A stretch of 64,000 nt of DNA, taken from contig JBHGNT010000009.1 of NCBI GenBank assembly GCA_043228905.1, positions 9,796,001 to 9,860,000 on the forward strand. The letters are read 5' to 3'. Below are positions 22,496 through 34,300 of this stretch, piece after piece. Made by a program: the position numbers and the translations under genes. Positions within the stretch are counted from its first letter, which is position 1. Every line of letters starts with the position of its first letter. Under the pieces are notes generated by a model. It saw only the letters and a program-made list of their open reading frames with translations. It searched no databases and was not told the DNA's origin. The stretch comes from Azolla caroliniana. Its lineage: Eukaryota > Polypodiophyta.

Positions 22496-22579
22496 AGATA
22501 CGAAACCCGATTCAGGCTGAAACAGAACGAGGCCGGTGAGACCAGTGCCCGGGATAACCACAAGAAGGGCGGATACCGG

Positions 22580-23645
22580 TTGGGCATGGAGATCGAAAGG
22601 ACCACGGACCTACGAAAGGTCCTGGAAGAACGAGTCCTCGACAGCAAGGTGGAACTGTCGTTGCGGGAGGTGCTCGGAATCACCAAGAAGGAGTTCCACG
22701 ACTCCATCGTAGACTTGGTGAAGAGGAAGAGGCTGTCGACGGAGACAGAACCGGAAAGGCCGGCGGAGGTGCGGACGATGCACATAGAGGAGATGGCACT
22801 GAAAGACAAGAGGGCGGAGAGCCACTACTCGAGGCCACACTAGGCCCGAGCGACCACAGAAACCCCAGTGAAGATCGGAGATGTTCAGGAACCGGTGGTA
22901 GCGCTGGTGGACCACGGTTCGGAAATAAACCTGATGTCCATGGACTTCTACAAGAAGGGGAAATGGCCGATCAACACCAAGCACGGGTGGAAGATACGGG
23001 CGGCGACGCGCGCCACCGAGGAACTACACGGGGCCTGCCCAAACTTGCGAGTCAAGATCGGCGACGTTGAGATAGATCAGCACTTCTTTGTGCAGGAGAC
23101 ATCCTCGCACCCGGTCATACTGGGAGAATCGTACATTACGACAACGGGTCGGCTTACGCGAGGGTCAAGAGTCAGGACGAGCGTCATTCGGTCCAGTTCT
23201 TGACGGTGCGACCGAACCACGAGCGAAACCGCGAGTCCCTCAGTGGCGAGAACCGAGAGGATTTTTAGAGAGGGCTGTCAAGGCGTGGGGCCGCGACAGT
23301 CCAGACACTCCGGGAAAACCCCACAAATGTACGATAGAGGCGAAACCGAAGAAACCTTGTACCATAAGTAGGAAGTTTTGTTTCTCCGACAACGGAGGGT
23401 GTACGATATTCGACGTCGTTAGCCGAGAAAAGACAAGGGCAGAAGAGCGACTTCGGGCGTGCGGAGTTCTCGGGCCTAGCGAGGAAATCAACGGAGCCGT
23501 GGAGGTGGTCTCCTTCGACGATACCTTGGGAATATTGCGAGAGGTGGTCAGAGAGGGCCTTAAAGAGGACCAGACGATACCGGTTTGTTCAGAGGAGATG
23601 TACGAAGTCATCGCGGATCGAGTCGGATCGGACGGCCCGGGTTAA
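22580..23645 (+). pseudogene. B protease and pol linker
   Basis: 22580-22843 and 22868-23203 continue the gag frame: a coiled/charged linker, a TAG stop where A1 has Trp (RPHWARATTETP), then the protease with ALVDHGSEINLMS and HPVILGESYITT. After that a ~50-bp deletion relative to A1 breaks the frame. The remaining tail and linker are read in another frame (23088-23645, including VEVVSFDDTLG). The DHG active site is as in A1. Confidence 0.84.
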
Positions 23646-23661
23646 CACGAAGTACAAGACT

Positions 23662-25592
23662 GTGGACCGGAAGGTAAGGCCAGTCGCGACACCCTTACTG
23701 GAGGGCAGCGAGTTGCAAATCAAGGGGGTCGCGTCGGACCCCAGTTTACGAGATCCGGCCTGCATAGGACATGCCTTCACCGACAGAACGCTACGGGAGC
23801 TCAAAATCGGTTGGGGCGGGTTCCTACTGCCGACGGAACAAGACCGGTTTCGGAGAATGCTCGGAATGCACGGGAAAGCCTTTGCATTCTCACCGGGAGA
23901 GATCGGGTGCGTAGACCCGACAGTCATGAAGCCGATGGTGATATTCACGGTACCGCATGTGCCGTGGAATCTCAAACCAATTCCAGTACCGAGAGCTCAC
24001 ATCCCGGAGCTGATGGAGCTGTTGAGGCAGAAAATTGATATGGGCATCCTCGAACCGTCGAGTGCCCCGTACTTGAACCGGTGGTTTACCGTACCGAAGA
24101 AGAACGGGACATTGCTCTTCATTCAAGACCTACAACCGGTCAACAGAGTGACCATTCGGAACGCAAGAATCGGACCAACGATAGACGAGTTCGCGGAGGC
24201 CTTCGCCGGAAGGTCGATCTACTCGGTCGGTGATCTGTACTCGGGGTACGATCAGTTCCAACTAGCCGTAGAGAGCAGAGACATTACAACGATGCGGACT
24301 CCTCTCGGCCTAGTGCGGATGTGTACCCTGCCACAAGGAGGGACGAACTCGGTGGCCCACATGGTGAATGCAATGAACAACGTGCTGAGGGATTGTATCC
24401 CGGACATCACCATGCCATTCTTGGACGACATCCCGATCAAGGGATGTCCGGTGGAGGAAAAGGACGAAACGATCGGACCGGACGGATGCCGGAGATTTGT
24501 GGCGACACACATTGACGACTGCGAGAGGGTGCTGCAGAGGCTAGAGGACGCGAGGCTCACCTTCTCCGGGGAGAAATCGGCCTTCGGGCAATCAGAGATC
24601 ATGGTCTTCGGACATCTATGCGGACTGTATGGCCGGAAACCGTCTCCGGCTAAGGTGGAAGCCATCTCCGCAATGAAGCCCGACTGTAACTCGGTCACGG
24701 AGGTACGGAGGTTCTTGGGAGCATGCGCGTTCTACCACATATGGATCCTGCATTACGCCCACATTGCCGAGCCGCTATACGGGTTGCTAAAAAAGGGGCA
24801 AAAATATTCGAGTGGCGAGACGAGCATGCGGAGTCGGTCCGAAAGATGAAGGAGGCTCTTGCTGCAGCTCCGGCACTCCGGAAGACTGTCTACGAGAAAG
24901 GCACTCCCATCTACATAACGGTAGATACGAGTTTGACCGGGATCGGATGGGTCGTCAACCAAGAAGATGGGGACGGCATTCGGTTCCCGATCCGGTTCGG
25001 CGCGAAGGTCCTCATCGAGCGACAACGAGGATACGCCCAGGTTAAACGCGAACTCTGGGGTATCGTTTCGGCGGTGAAGGCCGATAAAGACTATCTGATC
25101 GGGACAGAGGTGATTATCGAGACGGACTGCCTGCCGATTCTCGGCATGGTTTCCGGATGCGCAACCCCGGACCTGGCAATGCTCAGGTGGATAGCGTACA
25201 TCAAGTCCCTGGATGCGGAAATACGACACATTTCCGGGAAAGACAATGCCATGGCTGACATGCTTTCGAGGGCGCGATTCGACGACGAGGGCGGCATGGT
25301 TTTGGAAGACGAGGAAGTCGGCGTAGACTTCTTCGAGGCGGCCTACGTGACAACCGAGGGAGGGAGCACTCCGGCGCTTAACGATTTTAACGAGAGCAAG
25401 TACGACGGGGAGTGGCTGCAGATTTGGGGATTCTTAAGGACGATGACGCCGGACGTGTCATGGACAAAGAACGAGGCCAACCGGATCCGGAAGAAAGCAT
25501 ACCGATTCTTTCTCCGGGACGGATACTTGTGGAAACACCCGAAGAAGAGAAACGACATCCCGCTCCGAGTAGTGGCGATGGAGGAGGAATAG
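23662..25592 (+). pseudogene. B reverse transcriptase and RNase H
   Basis: 23662-24849 carries RT: VPKKNGTLLFIQDLQPVNR, the FLDDIPIKG palm box, and LTFSGEKSAFGQ toward the thumb. A frameshift near 24800 moves to 24723-25592 with RNase H (TVDTSLTGIGWV, ETDCLPILG, NAMADMLSRARF). It ends at a TAG where A1 has a Gln codon. Least decayed RT of the family in this window. Confidence 0.92.
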
Positions 25593-26821
25593 GAGGAGTT
25601 GCTGAAGGCCCCTGGGCTGGACACCGTGGGATGTGGGCCACGTTCGAGAAACTAAAGGGGAAGTACTCGTGGCCGGGACTGTACCGGGACGTGCATCGGT
25701 TCGTGACAACTTGTGAGAGCTGTCAGATACACTCCATAGTCCGACATCGGGACGAGCTTCACCCTACATACCCTCTGGCCATCCACTTGAAATGGATGGT
25801 AGATTTGTTGACGATGCCGATGGGCGTAGGGCAGATGCGATATCTGGTGCTGGCCCGGGAGGACCTGACGAACCAGGTGGAAGGCCGAGCCCTGTAGAAC
25901 AAAACAACCGCGGCCGTGTGTCGATTCCTGCTCGAGGACGTGATATGCCGGTACGGGTGCGTCGGGAAGATTGTGGCTGACCGCGGGGAGTTGGACGCCG
26001 AAGAGGCCGAGGAGCTGTTCGACCGGTTAGGGGTCAAGCTCTCGCTCACCACAGCGTACAATCCGGAGGCGAACGGGAAGGTGGAGCGCGGACACGGACC
26101 GATCGTCGAAGTGCTAGTCCGGGCATGCGGAGGCCAAGTCGGGAACTGGCCACGAATGTTACCTTATGCCTTGTGGGCGGACCGGACAACGCACAGTTCG
26201 GTAACCGGGTTCATGCCGTCAGAGCTCATGTTCGGACATAAGCCGATCATGCCGATGGAACGGACGATCTCCTCTTGGGCGATAGTGGACTGGAGAGACG
26301 AGATGAGCTGGGAAGAACTGCTAGCGGCGCGTATACAGCAGCTCGAGCGGAGGCCAGGGGACGTGGAACAAGCGGCGGAGAGACTTCAGACGGCGAGGAT
26401 GAGGAACAAAGCCCGGTTCGACCGAACGCACCGGCTCCGACCAAAGAAAATCGAGGAAGGCGACTGGGTGCTAGTCTACGACATCAGCCTCGACAACGAG
26501 CACCGGGCAACACGGAAGTTTGCAAAGCGGTGGTTCGGGCCTTACGTGGTAACGAGCGCCAACGGCAACGGGACGTATCACCTAGCAGAACTCGACGGTA
26601 CGAGGATGGCGATACCGGTAGTAGGGAAGCGGATCAAGGCGTTCAAGAAGCGCCACGACGGCAAACCGGATGTAAGAGGCTTGGACAGCGACGACGAACA
26701 GTCCGAAACGGAGGATGAACCGATGGACGAGGAACCAGAACCCGGACCGGTTTTCTCCAACCCGAACCCAATTTTGGCGCATACCGGTGGATGCGCGGTT
26801 AGGTGGGGGCGGATGTCGTGA
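25593..26821 (+). pseudogene. B integrase
   Basis: The zinc domain (AGHRGMWATFEKLKGKY...CESCQ) is read in the frame 25412-25897 and ends at a TAG. The core and C-terminus are in 25916-26821: VADRGELDAEEAEE, NPEANGKVERGHG, ALWADRTTHSSVTG, then a C-terminal binding domain RLRPKKIEEGDWVLVYDIS and an acidic tail (SDDEQSETEDEPMDEE). It ends 7 bp into the 3' LTR. Confidence 0.9.
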
Positions 26822-27463
26822 AGAAAACCGTCCCTTAGCGCAATCGGTGCATAGCGCGCACGAACCGGCTCTTCACGCGTGCGCGCCCTTTAATGTATAT
26901 AATAGAGGATTAGGTACAAAGGTATATCCTAGGTAATTAGATTTGGTAGGTAGGAAGTTAATGAGGGAAACGGCTCCCTTCTTGAAGCTATAAAGGAGAG
27001 GGAGACGCGGGGAGAAGGGGGTCGTGCATTGAGGAGGACGAAGTGTTGCCGGACCGTAACCGAACGCTTCTCCTCTGTTTGTTCTCTATTGCTCTTCTCT
27101 GCGGGTTTTCGGGAGGCTCACGCTGCTTTGAGGAACGCCGTGTGCTTCCGGCAGCACCTCCATCCTATCCCCTTTTCGTGCGCAGACGAACAGGCATCAG
27201 CATCTGTTCGCCGGCCCGTTCGGTTGTAACCGCTCGCATGCTCTGTTGTTTATTTGTCATTCGTTAATATACAAACATTTGTGTCTCTCTGTCTCTATGT
27301 CCATTCGCGTCTTCTGCGTTGACGGGCCGTGCCCCTGTGTTTCTTTGCTCATACGTAACCGAGCGTCTCTCTCTTTCTCTTTCCCCCTCTATCACCTGCT
27401 CTTCAGTTCAAGACCCCGGTGGTCCCGCCTCGTTTTTCCATGTACGCGCGTAGTAACGCGACA
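26814..27463 (+). repeat. B 3' LTR (650 bp)
   Basis: TGTCGTGAAGAAAACCG to CGTAGTAACGCGACA, the same as the 5' LTR with about 6% substitutions by eye. Confidence 0.95.
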
Positions 27464-27655
27464 ATGTATTGATTACCGTTCTGTATTAATTATTATATCT
27501 TACGCGTGTATTAAGTTAATGCCATATTGCTAAGTAGCCAATTAAGTCTGATTAATTGTTCTGTCTTAAGTTATCTCGCCATAACACCCCTTTGGTGAAG
27601 TGTCTTCTGTAGACACCCTGTGTTAGGCCATTGTCAGGCCCTAAGGATTAACACA
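27464..27655 (+). repeat. D 5' LTR, part 2 (after B insertion)
   Basis: AT-rich R region, then ACACCCCTTTGGTGAAGTGT and GGATTAACACA. The last ~70 bp recur at 49426-49493, and a diverged reverse-complement version is in the C LTRs (about 30695-30760 and 47265-47330). Confidence 0.78.
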
Positions 27656-27660
27656 GTTTT

Positions 27661-27676
27661 TGGCAACCACGATTCC
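27661..27676 (+). promoter_or_regulatory. D primer binding site
   Basis: TGGCAACCACGATTCC, 5 nt after the LTR end; element C has TGGCAACCACAATTCC in the same place. Confidence 0.75.
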
Positions 27677-27939
27677 TACACAATCGCAGCGAACAACGGC
27701 GGGAATGGATGACGCGACCAACGAACGACCCGGTTACGGAGCAAGCAAGGAGACTTGCTGAATGGTTGAGGAAGCGAGAAGCTTTCTAGCAAGCGGCAGA
27801 AGAAATCAGAGCGGATCGCTCATTTTCCAAAGTGATCCAGAGAGTGGCCAAGGAGTCACTTCGTTTACAACAAAACAACTACCCGAACGAAGGAAGCAAC
27901 CTAAGCAGCCTCTAGGAAGCGGAATCCCTTCTCAAGGTA

Positions 27940-29070
27940 TTGGTAACGGGCGAAGGCGAATCCGAAGCATTTTCGGCATTTGAATCGGGTTCGGATGGGG
28001 AATACATCGCGCAGACGAACTACCGCAGCAGTAACGACACCCCAAACAGACCGAAGGACGAGGAGGCAGATACTTTGTTGACACCGGAACCCGAATTGAC
28101 AACGCTGGAACCTCCGGCACCAGAAGTCGAGCACACTCCGGAACTAGAACCAGAAGTCGAGGACGAGAGACCTCTGACACCGGAAGTCGTGGAGGAGAGG
28201 CCTCCAACACCGACAGAGGAGCGGGACAGACCTCTGACACCGATAGAGGAGGAGGAAAGACCACCGACACCACCAGCCCGTGTACCGACTCCAGACGACG
28301 ATATGTCGTTCCAATATCCCAGATACCGGGATGATCTGGACGTGGAAGCCCACGTCCATGCGTTTCAACAGACCTGGGAGGCAAACCATGTGTCCCAACG
28401 CTTAAATGCAGCCGAAGAGAAACGCTCAGAAAGGGCAGAGTTCAGCATGACCTTGGAGGGACCGGCCGCCAGATGGCACCGAACACAAGATCCCAGCACC
28501 ATCCCCACGTTTGAAACATTAAAAACAAAATTCTTTCATTTCTCTCACAAGGAGATGGACCAATGGGAAATGGTAGGCTTATTTTATAGTATTCGGCAGG
28601 AACCAACGGAGAACATTCAACGGTTTGTCATCCGGTTCCAGCGGATCCATACTGAGCTCAACCGGACACCACCGGAGGAAGAAACAAAGACCATATTCTT
28701 AGCAGCACTCCGGGAACCCTTACGAACGGTGTACACTATCATTGATTTTTGCACCAGCAACATAGATCAAGTGATCTATAGAGTTCGGGAAATGGAAAAC
28801 TCAAGTTCATGGCTAACCATGGGCGCACTTCAACGTGCACTACCGACAGATGAGGACCTCCATTTCCGGCAAGCAGTTCAATGTATGACATGCTTGAATC
28901 CCGGACATTCGGTGCTGGAATGCACCATGCGTTCCCAATGCTTGCTCTGCCACTCCAGAAGTCACACAATGGAACAGTGTGAGTATAACTTGTTAAATCG
29001 GCAAGCATCACCGGTCTGGCAAATTGAACCACGAAGCAATCGGGAGGAAGAAGAAGAATGTTGGCAGTGA
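27940..29070 (+). pseudogene. D gag with two zinc knuckles
   Basis: 376-aa ORF. N-terminal Pro/Thr/Glu-rich repeats (RPLTPE, RPPTPTEE...), then a retrotransposon gag capsid domain (VHAFQQTWEANHVSQRL, GPAARWH, FLAALREPLRTV) and two consecutive knuckles CMTCLNPGHSVLEC and CLLCHSRSHTMEQC (both C-x2-C-x4-H-x4-C). Closely parallels the gag part of C. The frame stops at 29070, after which the region is low-complexity and no pol follows. Confidence 0.85.
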
Positions 29071-30686
29071 GAGGAGCGCTACCGGCCGACCCGACGTAGC
29101 CAGAAACGAAGACAATCGGACAAGGTCGACAACGACAGATATGCGAAGAGACAAAGACCGATGAACAACGACTTGATGGTCAGAAACGGCCGAATGGATG
29201 AAGTAAGAATGAACGAAGGACCGAAAAGATATGGTCAGAGACGAACAGCCGAACCGACCGACAGACAACAGCCAAGATTAGCCGGCGGCCGGAGACCGGC
29301 CAAAAAGCAGACAGAGACGGCTATAAAAACACAACAGATCGAAAAGACGGTGGTGGCCACATACCAACGACCAAGAAGTGGTTGGAGTGGTCGGACAACA
29401 TCCAGAACGGTCGGATAGGGGCTGGAGCGATGGTGGTGGCTTGACAACTGACGGCAAGAACAATGATGATGCCGAAAGAAGACCGGAGAGACACTGGCCG
29501 AAGATGGAATGGCCAGACAGAGGCCAAATAGTGGAAAGCTTGATAAAAGCAATGGTGATGGAGCGGAAGCCAACCGAAATGGCCAGAGATGGGAGCAGCC
29601 GGACAACAGCCGAACCGACTACCGGAAAACCGACCAGAACGGACCGGACGACGACCGGAATGGATCGGACTAAGACAGATCGATGCTGAGAACGGCGACA
29701 CCGATAGAGACTAACGAGAGGCCGGAAAAGTGCCGGTCGGAGAGCGGTCGGAGACGGCAACGGAGCCGGAGACACAGACGTGGACGAAAACCGACAAAGA
29801 CGGTGATGGGGTCTGCAATGGAGTGGTGACCGGACAACCACCAAGACATAGACGGAAAAGGCCGGAAAATGACAGCCAAACCGAGGGTAGAATAGCGGAA
29901 AAAGACCGATTGGACAGGGCCAAACGAAGAGAGAGATGCCGACATAGATGGAGAGCGAAGCGACGGACGACGACAGATAGAGACGGCACAGACGGCACAG
30001 GAGCCAAAGACGAGAGATAGAAGGGCCAGATAGAGATGAGAGGCAATGGTGATGGTTACAACAAACAACAGAGAAAGATGGAAGACGCGACAAAGATAGA
30101 CAGACAGCCAATGATACCTATAACCAAAATAGAGGAAGAAAGAGAGAAGAAGGGAATATTTGCAGAAGAAATCGAACAAGATGGGATACCCCCTTTGAAG
30201 AAGAAGTCCATGACGAATATGTGATGGCGCGAGATGCAAGAAATGGTGAAAATGTGTGAGTAACGACAACGACGTAGATATGAGAGTGCGCTAAATGATG
30301 ATGTTGTGTGAGTGTGCGGTTAGTGACAAATGACGGTGGGAAAGTGCGAGACGATTCGAAGCATGATATGAAATGACAATGTACGAGAAACCGAATCGAC
30401 GATGTGCGGCAAATGGTGATCACAATGTGCTAGACAAAGTCGCAGAATGAGACGCAGTGATACGGATGTGCGAGTGTATGAGAACTAACAATGTGCGTGT
30501 GTAGGAAACGGACACAGAAAGAGACGGCCATATCAGACGACGAGAGAGATACGGAAATAGGAGGTGCAAACGATGATGGCAATGGAGAAAAAGAAAAGAA
30601 AAAAATCGTAACCAGAATCAAGTTAGAGTCCAATGGGGCAACCGGTGTTTGACCACGAGAAAACAATAAGAAAAGAAAAGGAAAAA
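29071..30686 (+). other. D low-complexity tail, no convincing gene
   Basis: Purine-rich, GAC/CCG-rich quasi-repetitive sequence after the D gag. The beginning (29080-29170) reads as Arg/Asp-rich gag spacer in shifting frames, as in C (RRDDYRRDRYERDD). Beyond ~30240 it becomes GT/GA-rich. Long minus-strand ORFs here (for example 29278-30111) are Ser/Leu/Pro-rich complements of low-complexity DNA and are not called. Confidence 0.6.
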
Positions 30687-31060
30687 TGTTGTGCTGCTGG
30701 CCGGACTAGCCCCAACACAGGTGTCTTTCCGACACTTCTCCAAAGGGTGGTAAGGTTAGGATGTTAGAACACACACGTGAGATAATTATAATTAGCACAG
30801 ACGGTAAGACAATACAGACACTAAGATAATTACGCAATGGCTAAACTTGTATTACTTCTGTAAACATCATTACAATTCATCGGATCCTTTTATAGGCATC
30901 CGACAAGGTTACAAAACGGTGCGCTTAGGCAACCGGCATCCAAATCGGTACAACTGTACCGGATCCGTCCCTCCGAATAATAATCCTACTAATATTTACT
31001 TATTATTTCTCTATCCGATTCCGGCTTCCCACTTGTCCTTCCTCTTCTGACGGGCCAACA
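30687..31060 (-). repeat. C 3' LTR (374 bp)
   Basis: TGTTGTGCTGCTGG to CGGGCCAACA on the plus strand. Nearly identical to 47254-47643 except for a ~16-bp shorter CCGGATCCGGAT stretch. TATA-like ccttttatagg near 30888. Confidence 0.93.
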
Positions 31061-31111
31061 CATGGCACGCCCGTGGGAAAGTGCTTTGCACTTCGAAACC
31101 CACACCCGGCC

Positions 31112-34100
31112 TCAATCTTCTTCCAAAATATCAAGCAAAGTCTGCTCGATGGTGTCAAGTGGTGCCTCTCCTTCGGTTCCCCGTTCCTTGCCTGCCTCTC
31201 CTCCGACTTCTGATTGGATTGGTTGCTGCTCCGGCTCTTCTTGGTTCCGTTGGACCGGTGCTTCCTCTCCGCTTCGTTCGGGTTCATCTTGTTCTTCTTT
31301 TATTCCGGGCTCCGTTCTATTACCGGTGTCGCTTTCCCTGGTCTCGACTGGCCGGTTCGGTGCTACTTCTTCCTCTGCCCCAGTGTTCCCTTGTTCTTGC
31401 GTTCCGGCCTCGGCCTGCAACTGCTCCTCCTGATTTCTTTGGATCGGTAGCTCTTCTTCGGGTCCTTCCTGTCGGGGTTGTTCGGTGTTGGTTGGTTCTG
31501 CCACATCCGGTCACTCTTCATCACTTATGGTGATCGGCGTCGTTTTACCCTCGGCTTCCTGTTGTTGACGGTCTTGCTCGTATTTTTCCAATTGTAGCTA
31601 AGTTTCGAGCTGCCCGTCATCCAATCTTTCCACCAACCCTCGGATCTCCTTTAGATGTTCTTCTGCCAAAGCGAAGAAATCCTCCGACAATTCCTCCCGA
31701 ATGGTGACTATGCTGTCTTCATCCATCTTATAAAATTTGTCACCCATCTTCCTCCGGTTCTCAGCATCCGCCTGGAGTGTCTGCAGCTCTACTGCCTGTT
31801 GTGACCACTCCTTCCATACCTTCTCAGTACTTTCATTGATGCTTGCCTGTGCCCGGTCACTCCATGCCGACATGATGAGCCAGATCCGGTCCGCCCCTAC
31901 TTGAGCCCATGCATTTGCTTCTTGCTTTTCCTTCCGCAACCGTGTTATAATCGCAGCAGTTGCCTGGGCGTGGCTTTCGTACTCCTCTGCCTTCCTTTCA
32001 TAGGTACTCCGAAGTTTGTTGAGCGTGTATGTAGCCCGTTCCTTTTCCTCGTTCTGGTTCTTTGTTATCTCCAACTTCTCCTGCCGCAACGCTTCCAGCT
32101 CCTTCCGTTGCTCGGACGCTTGGGTCTTTTCTGCCGACAAGGCCTCTTTTTAGACATCTAATTCCTCCATTGTCTTGGCCAGATCCAGCCGGGTCTACTT
32201 CCGCTGCTCTTTAAGCTTTTCTATTTACCGGTCGTACTCTGCTCCCCGTTTTTTGTTGTCCGACTCGGCCTGCTTGTGGTCCCGGTACAGCCTGTCAAAA
32301 TCCTCCATTTTCCGCTTTAGGCATCGGTTCACCTGAGCCCGTAACCAGTCGTCCCGGTCCTTCTGTTGCCGGAGTTCTTCCTAGAGTCGTTCTATTTCTT
32401 GCTCGGCCTGTCAACGCAGTCTGTCCTTCTCCTTTTGTAGCTTGTTCTTTTCCTCCCGCAGTCGGTCGTTATTGGCCTGACCTTTCCGGAGACCCTCTTC
32501 CGCCAATTTCCGTTGTTCTCGTTCTTTTTCTCTCAACGCCTCCTGAGCCCTTAATTCCTCTCTCAAGGTTGCTATGACTTTTTCAGACTCAGGGCCGGTT
32601 TGCAAGGCCTCTCTTTCCACCTGTTCTGGTTCCGGTTGCTTCCTTGTTGTCCCGACCGACTCGGTGACAACTTGTGCTTGTTGGCTCCTTATGGCTGCTT
32701 CCACCACCCTTTCCCTTGCTTGCATCAAGTCCCCTTGCAACTCCTGGATCTGTGTTCAGAGCACGACCAATTCTTGGGTTGTTGTTTGCGTCAGGTGTTC
32801 CCTACGCTTTTCCTCTTCGTCCAATTGGTCTGCTACCCCCGACACCTGCTCTGAGAGCCATCTCAGCCATTGTTGCTTGGTACTTCTTTCCAGTCCATCA
32901 TCCGGGGTGCGTTGCTTGCTTCCGTTCCTTCGTTCGGGCTATTTCTCCTGTCCACTCTCCGGCTGTTCCGATACCCGTTCATTTCCCATATCCGGAATTA
33001 ACGGTTCTCCGAAATCTAGCAAAACCGGTTCCGGTGCTACCTCCTTTGGTGCGGTCCTGGCTTCTTCCTGTTTCCTTTATGCCCCGGCTACTGGAGTCGG
33101 TCCCTTCGCCTGTCGTTGAGAGCCGTCAACTGGTGGAGCTGGTCCTTTCGACCATTTCTCCCGTCCCTGTCTTGGTGGGAGTCTCACCAGTTGCTCGGAT
33201 GAGTCCTCCGGCTTAGCTTCCTCCTCCGGTGCGGTTCCCAGACAGATCTTTTGTACAAAGTCCTCTGGTTCAGGTTCCGGCCGTCGCACCATTATCTTGA
33301 TCGGCTTGTGCACCACCGGCTCTTCCTCAGCCGGTTCTTGCGCGCGGGTGGTCTTCTTAGTCGTTTTCTCCTTCCCCTTCCCCACCGGTTTTGCCTGTGC
33401 CGCCGGCTGTTCCGGCTGTCATCGGGATGGCCCTTCTTCCGGTTGTTCTTCTTCTTCTTGGGTCCATCCCGGAGTGTGTTTCTCCAAGAGTTGTCGGCGT
33501 TTTGCTGTCTTCTTAGGAGTGGTCTCCTGCGGACCTCGCTTCTTTTGCTTGATGGGGAGAACTAGTGGGACTAACACCGTCAGCCACTACGTTATTCCGG
33601 CCCATGACTTCTTCCCGTCCACCAGGTTCCCGATGGTGTCCTTTAGTCCTTCGGTTATGAAGTGGAGCCAGTCCACTTGCAGGCCTTCATATGCCGTAAT
33701 TACGAACCCTGCCCGGTACTTTGGTATGGTCGGGGGATGAGGGTGTACAAACCCGTACTCCATCATGGCCCGGGCCACCTCCCCGAAGAACAGGTTCTGT
33801 CCGCCCTGCGTTCGGTACGCCTTGCTGCTTATAGAGTATTCCCCGAAATACTCGAACAGGATCTGATTGGAGGGTTGCTCGATGGATCGGAGTCCTCCGG
33901 CTTGTAGACCTGTGAGCGCTTGTACCGCGCCTTCCGTGATCTCCGACAGATCGATCGTTGTTGCCGCCTGCTCCGGTTCCCCGTGTGGTGGAGCGTCGGC
34001 GATGCGCAGCAGTCCTTCCAAACCGTTTTCTGTCATCCATTGTCGTGCTTCGTCCGACAGCGCCATGGGTACTGCTTCTTCCTCCGGTTTTTGCTGATCG

Positions 34101-34300
34101 GTGTGGGAGAGACGTGCTGAGTGTGTGGATGCTCTTCTGTGCTCTTGCGCGTGTGTGACTGCAAACTCATAAAATGTGAATCCCTCACAGGCCTTTGCCT
34201 TTTGTAGGTGCATTTCCCTTGAGCCGTCCTTTCTTGATTCCCGCACATGCATAACTCCCGCCATAATTAGCAAGTCCTTTCTTGATTCCCACGCGTGCAA
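31112..34300 (-). pseudogene. C third ORF (about 1,000 codons): novel domain plus long coiled coil
   Basis: The open stretches 33587-34300, 33077-33385, 32411-32740, 31598-32140 and 31112-31504 are all in one frame over 3,189 nt (1,063 codons) and are separated only by about twelve stops. A likely start is ATG 34066 (MALSDEARQWMTENG), or ATG 34300, which overlaps the end of pol. Order: a ~160-aa globular domain (FEYFGEYSISSKAYRTQGGQ), a Lys/Pro-rich linker (KGKEKTTKKTTRAQEPAEEE), a heptad-rich Glu/Arg/Lys coiled coil of several hundred residues, and a Glu/Gln/Pro-rich tail. No transmembrane segment or signal peptide, so not env-like. I recognise no family. Function unknown; a structural or nucleic-acid-associated role is only a guess. 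Confidence 0.7.

Larger units (their letters stand above)
20476..27463 (+). mobile_element. Complete Ty3/gypsy retrotransposon B (A family)
   Basis: Full structure: two LTRs of 650 bp (20476-21125, 26814-27463), primer site, gag, protease, RT, RNase H, integrase, and a purine-rich tract TAGGTGGGGGCGGA directly before the 3' LTR. The flanks are ACGT/ATGT. By eye the LTRs differ at roughly 40 positions, mostly transitions, so the insertion is not recent. Several stops, one deletion in protease and frameshifts make it non-autonomous. It sits inside the 5' LTR of D. Confidence 0.95.

Noticed and set aside
29278-30269. Long minus-strand ORFs (277 and 199 aa) with hydrophobic, Ser/Leu-rich sequence resembling membrane proteins
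   Set aside because: They are the complement of GAC/CCG low-complexity DNA in the tail of D; several overlapping frames look alike and none has a domain.
30695-30760. Reading the D and C LTRs as one family
   Set aside because: U5 ends and primer sites are related (AAGTGTC...GACACC), but the LTR bodies differ and the elements lie in opposite orientation with separate insertion sites; treated as related families.
31112-34300. Envelope gene in C
   Set aside because: The position fits, but there is no signal peptide, transmembrane helix or Cys pattern; the region is coiled coil and charged linkers.
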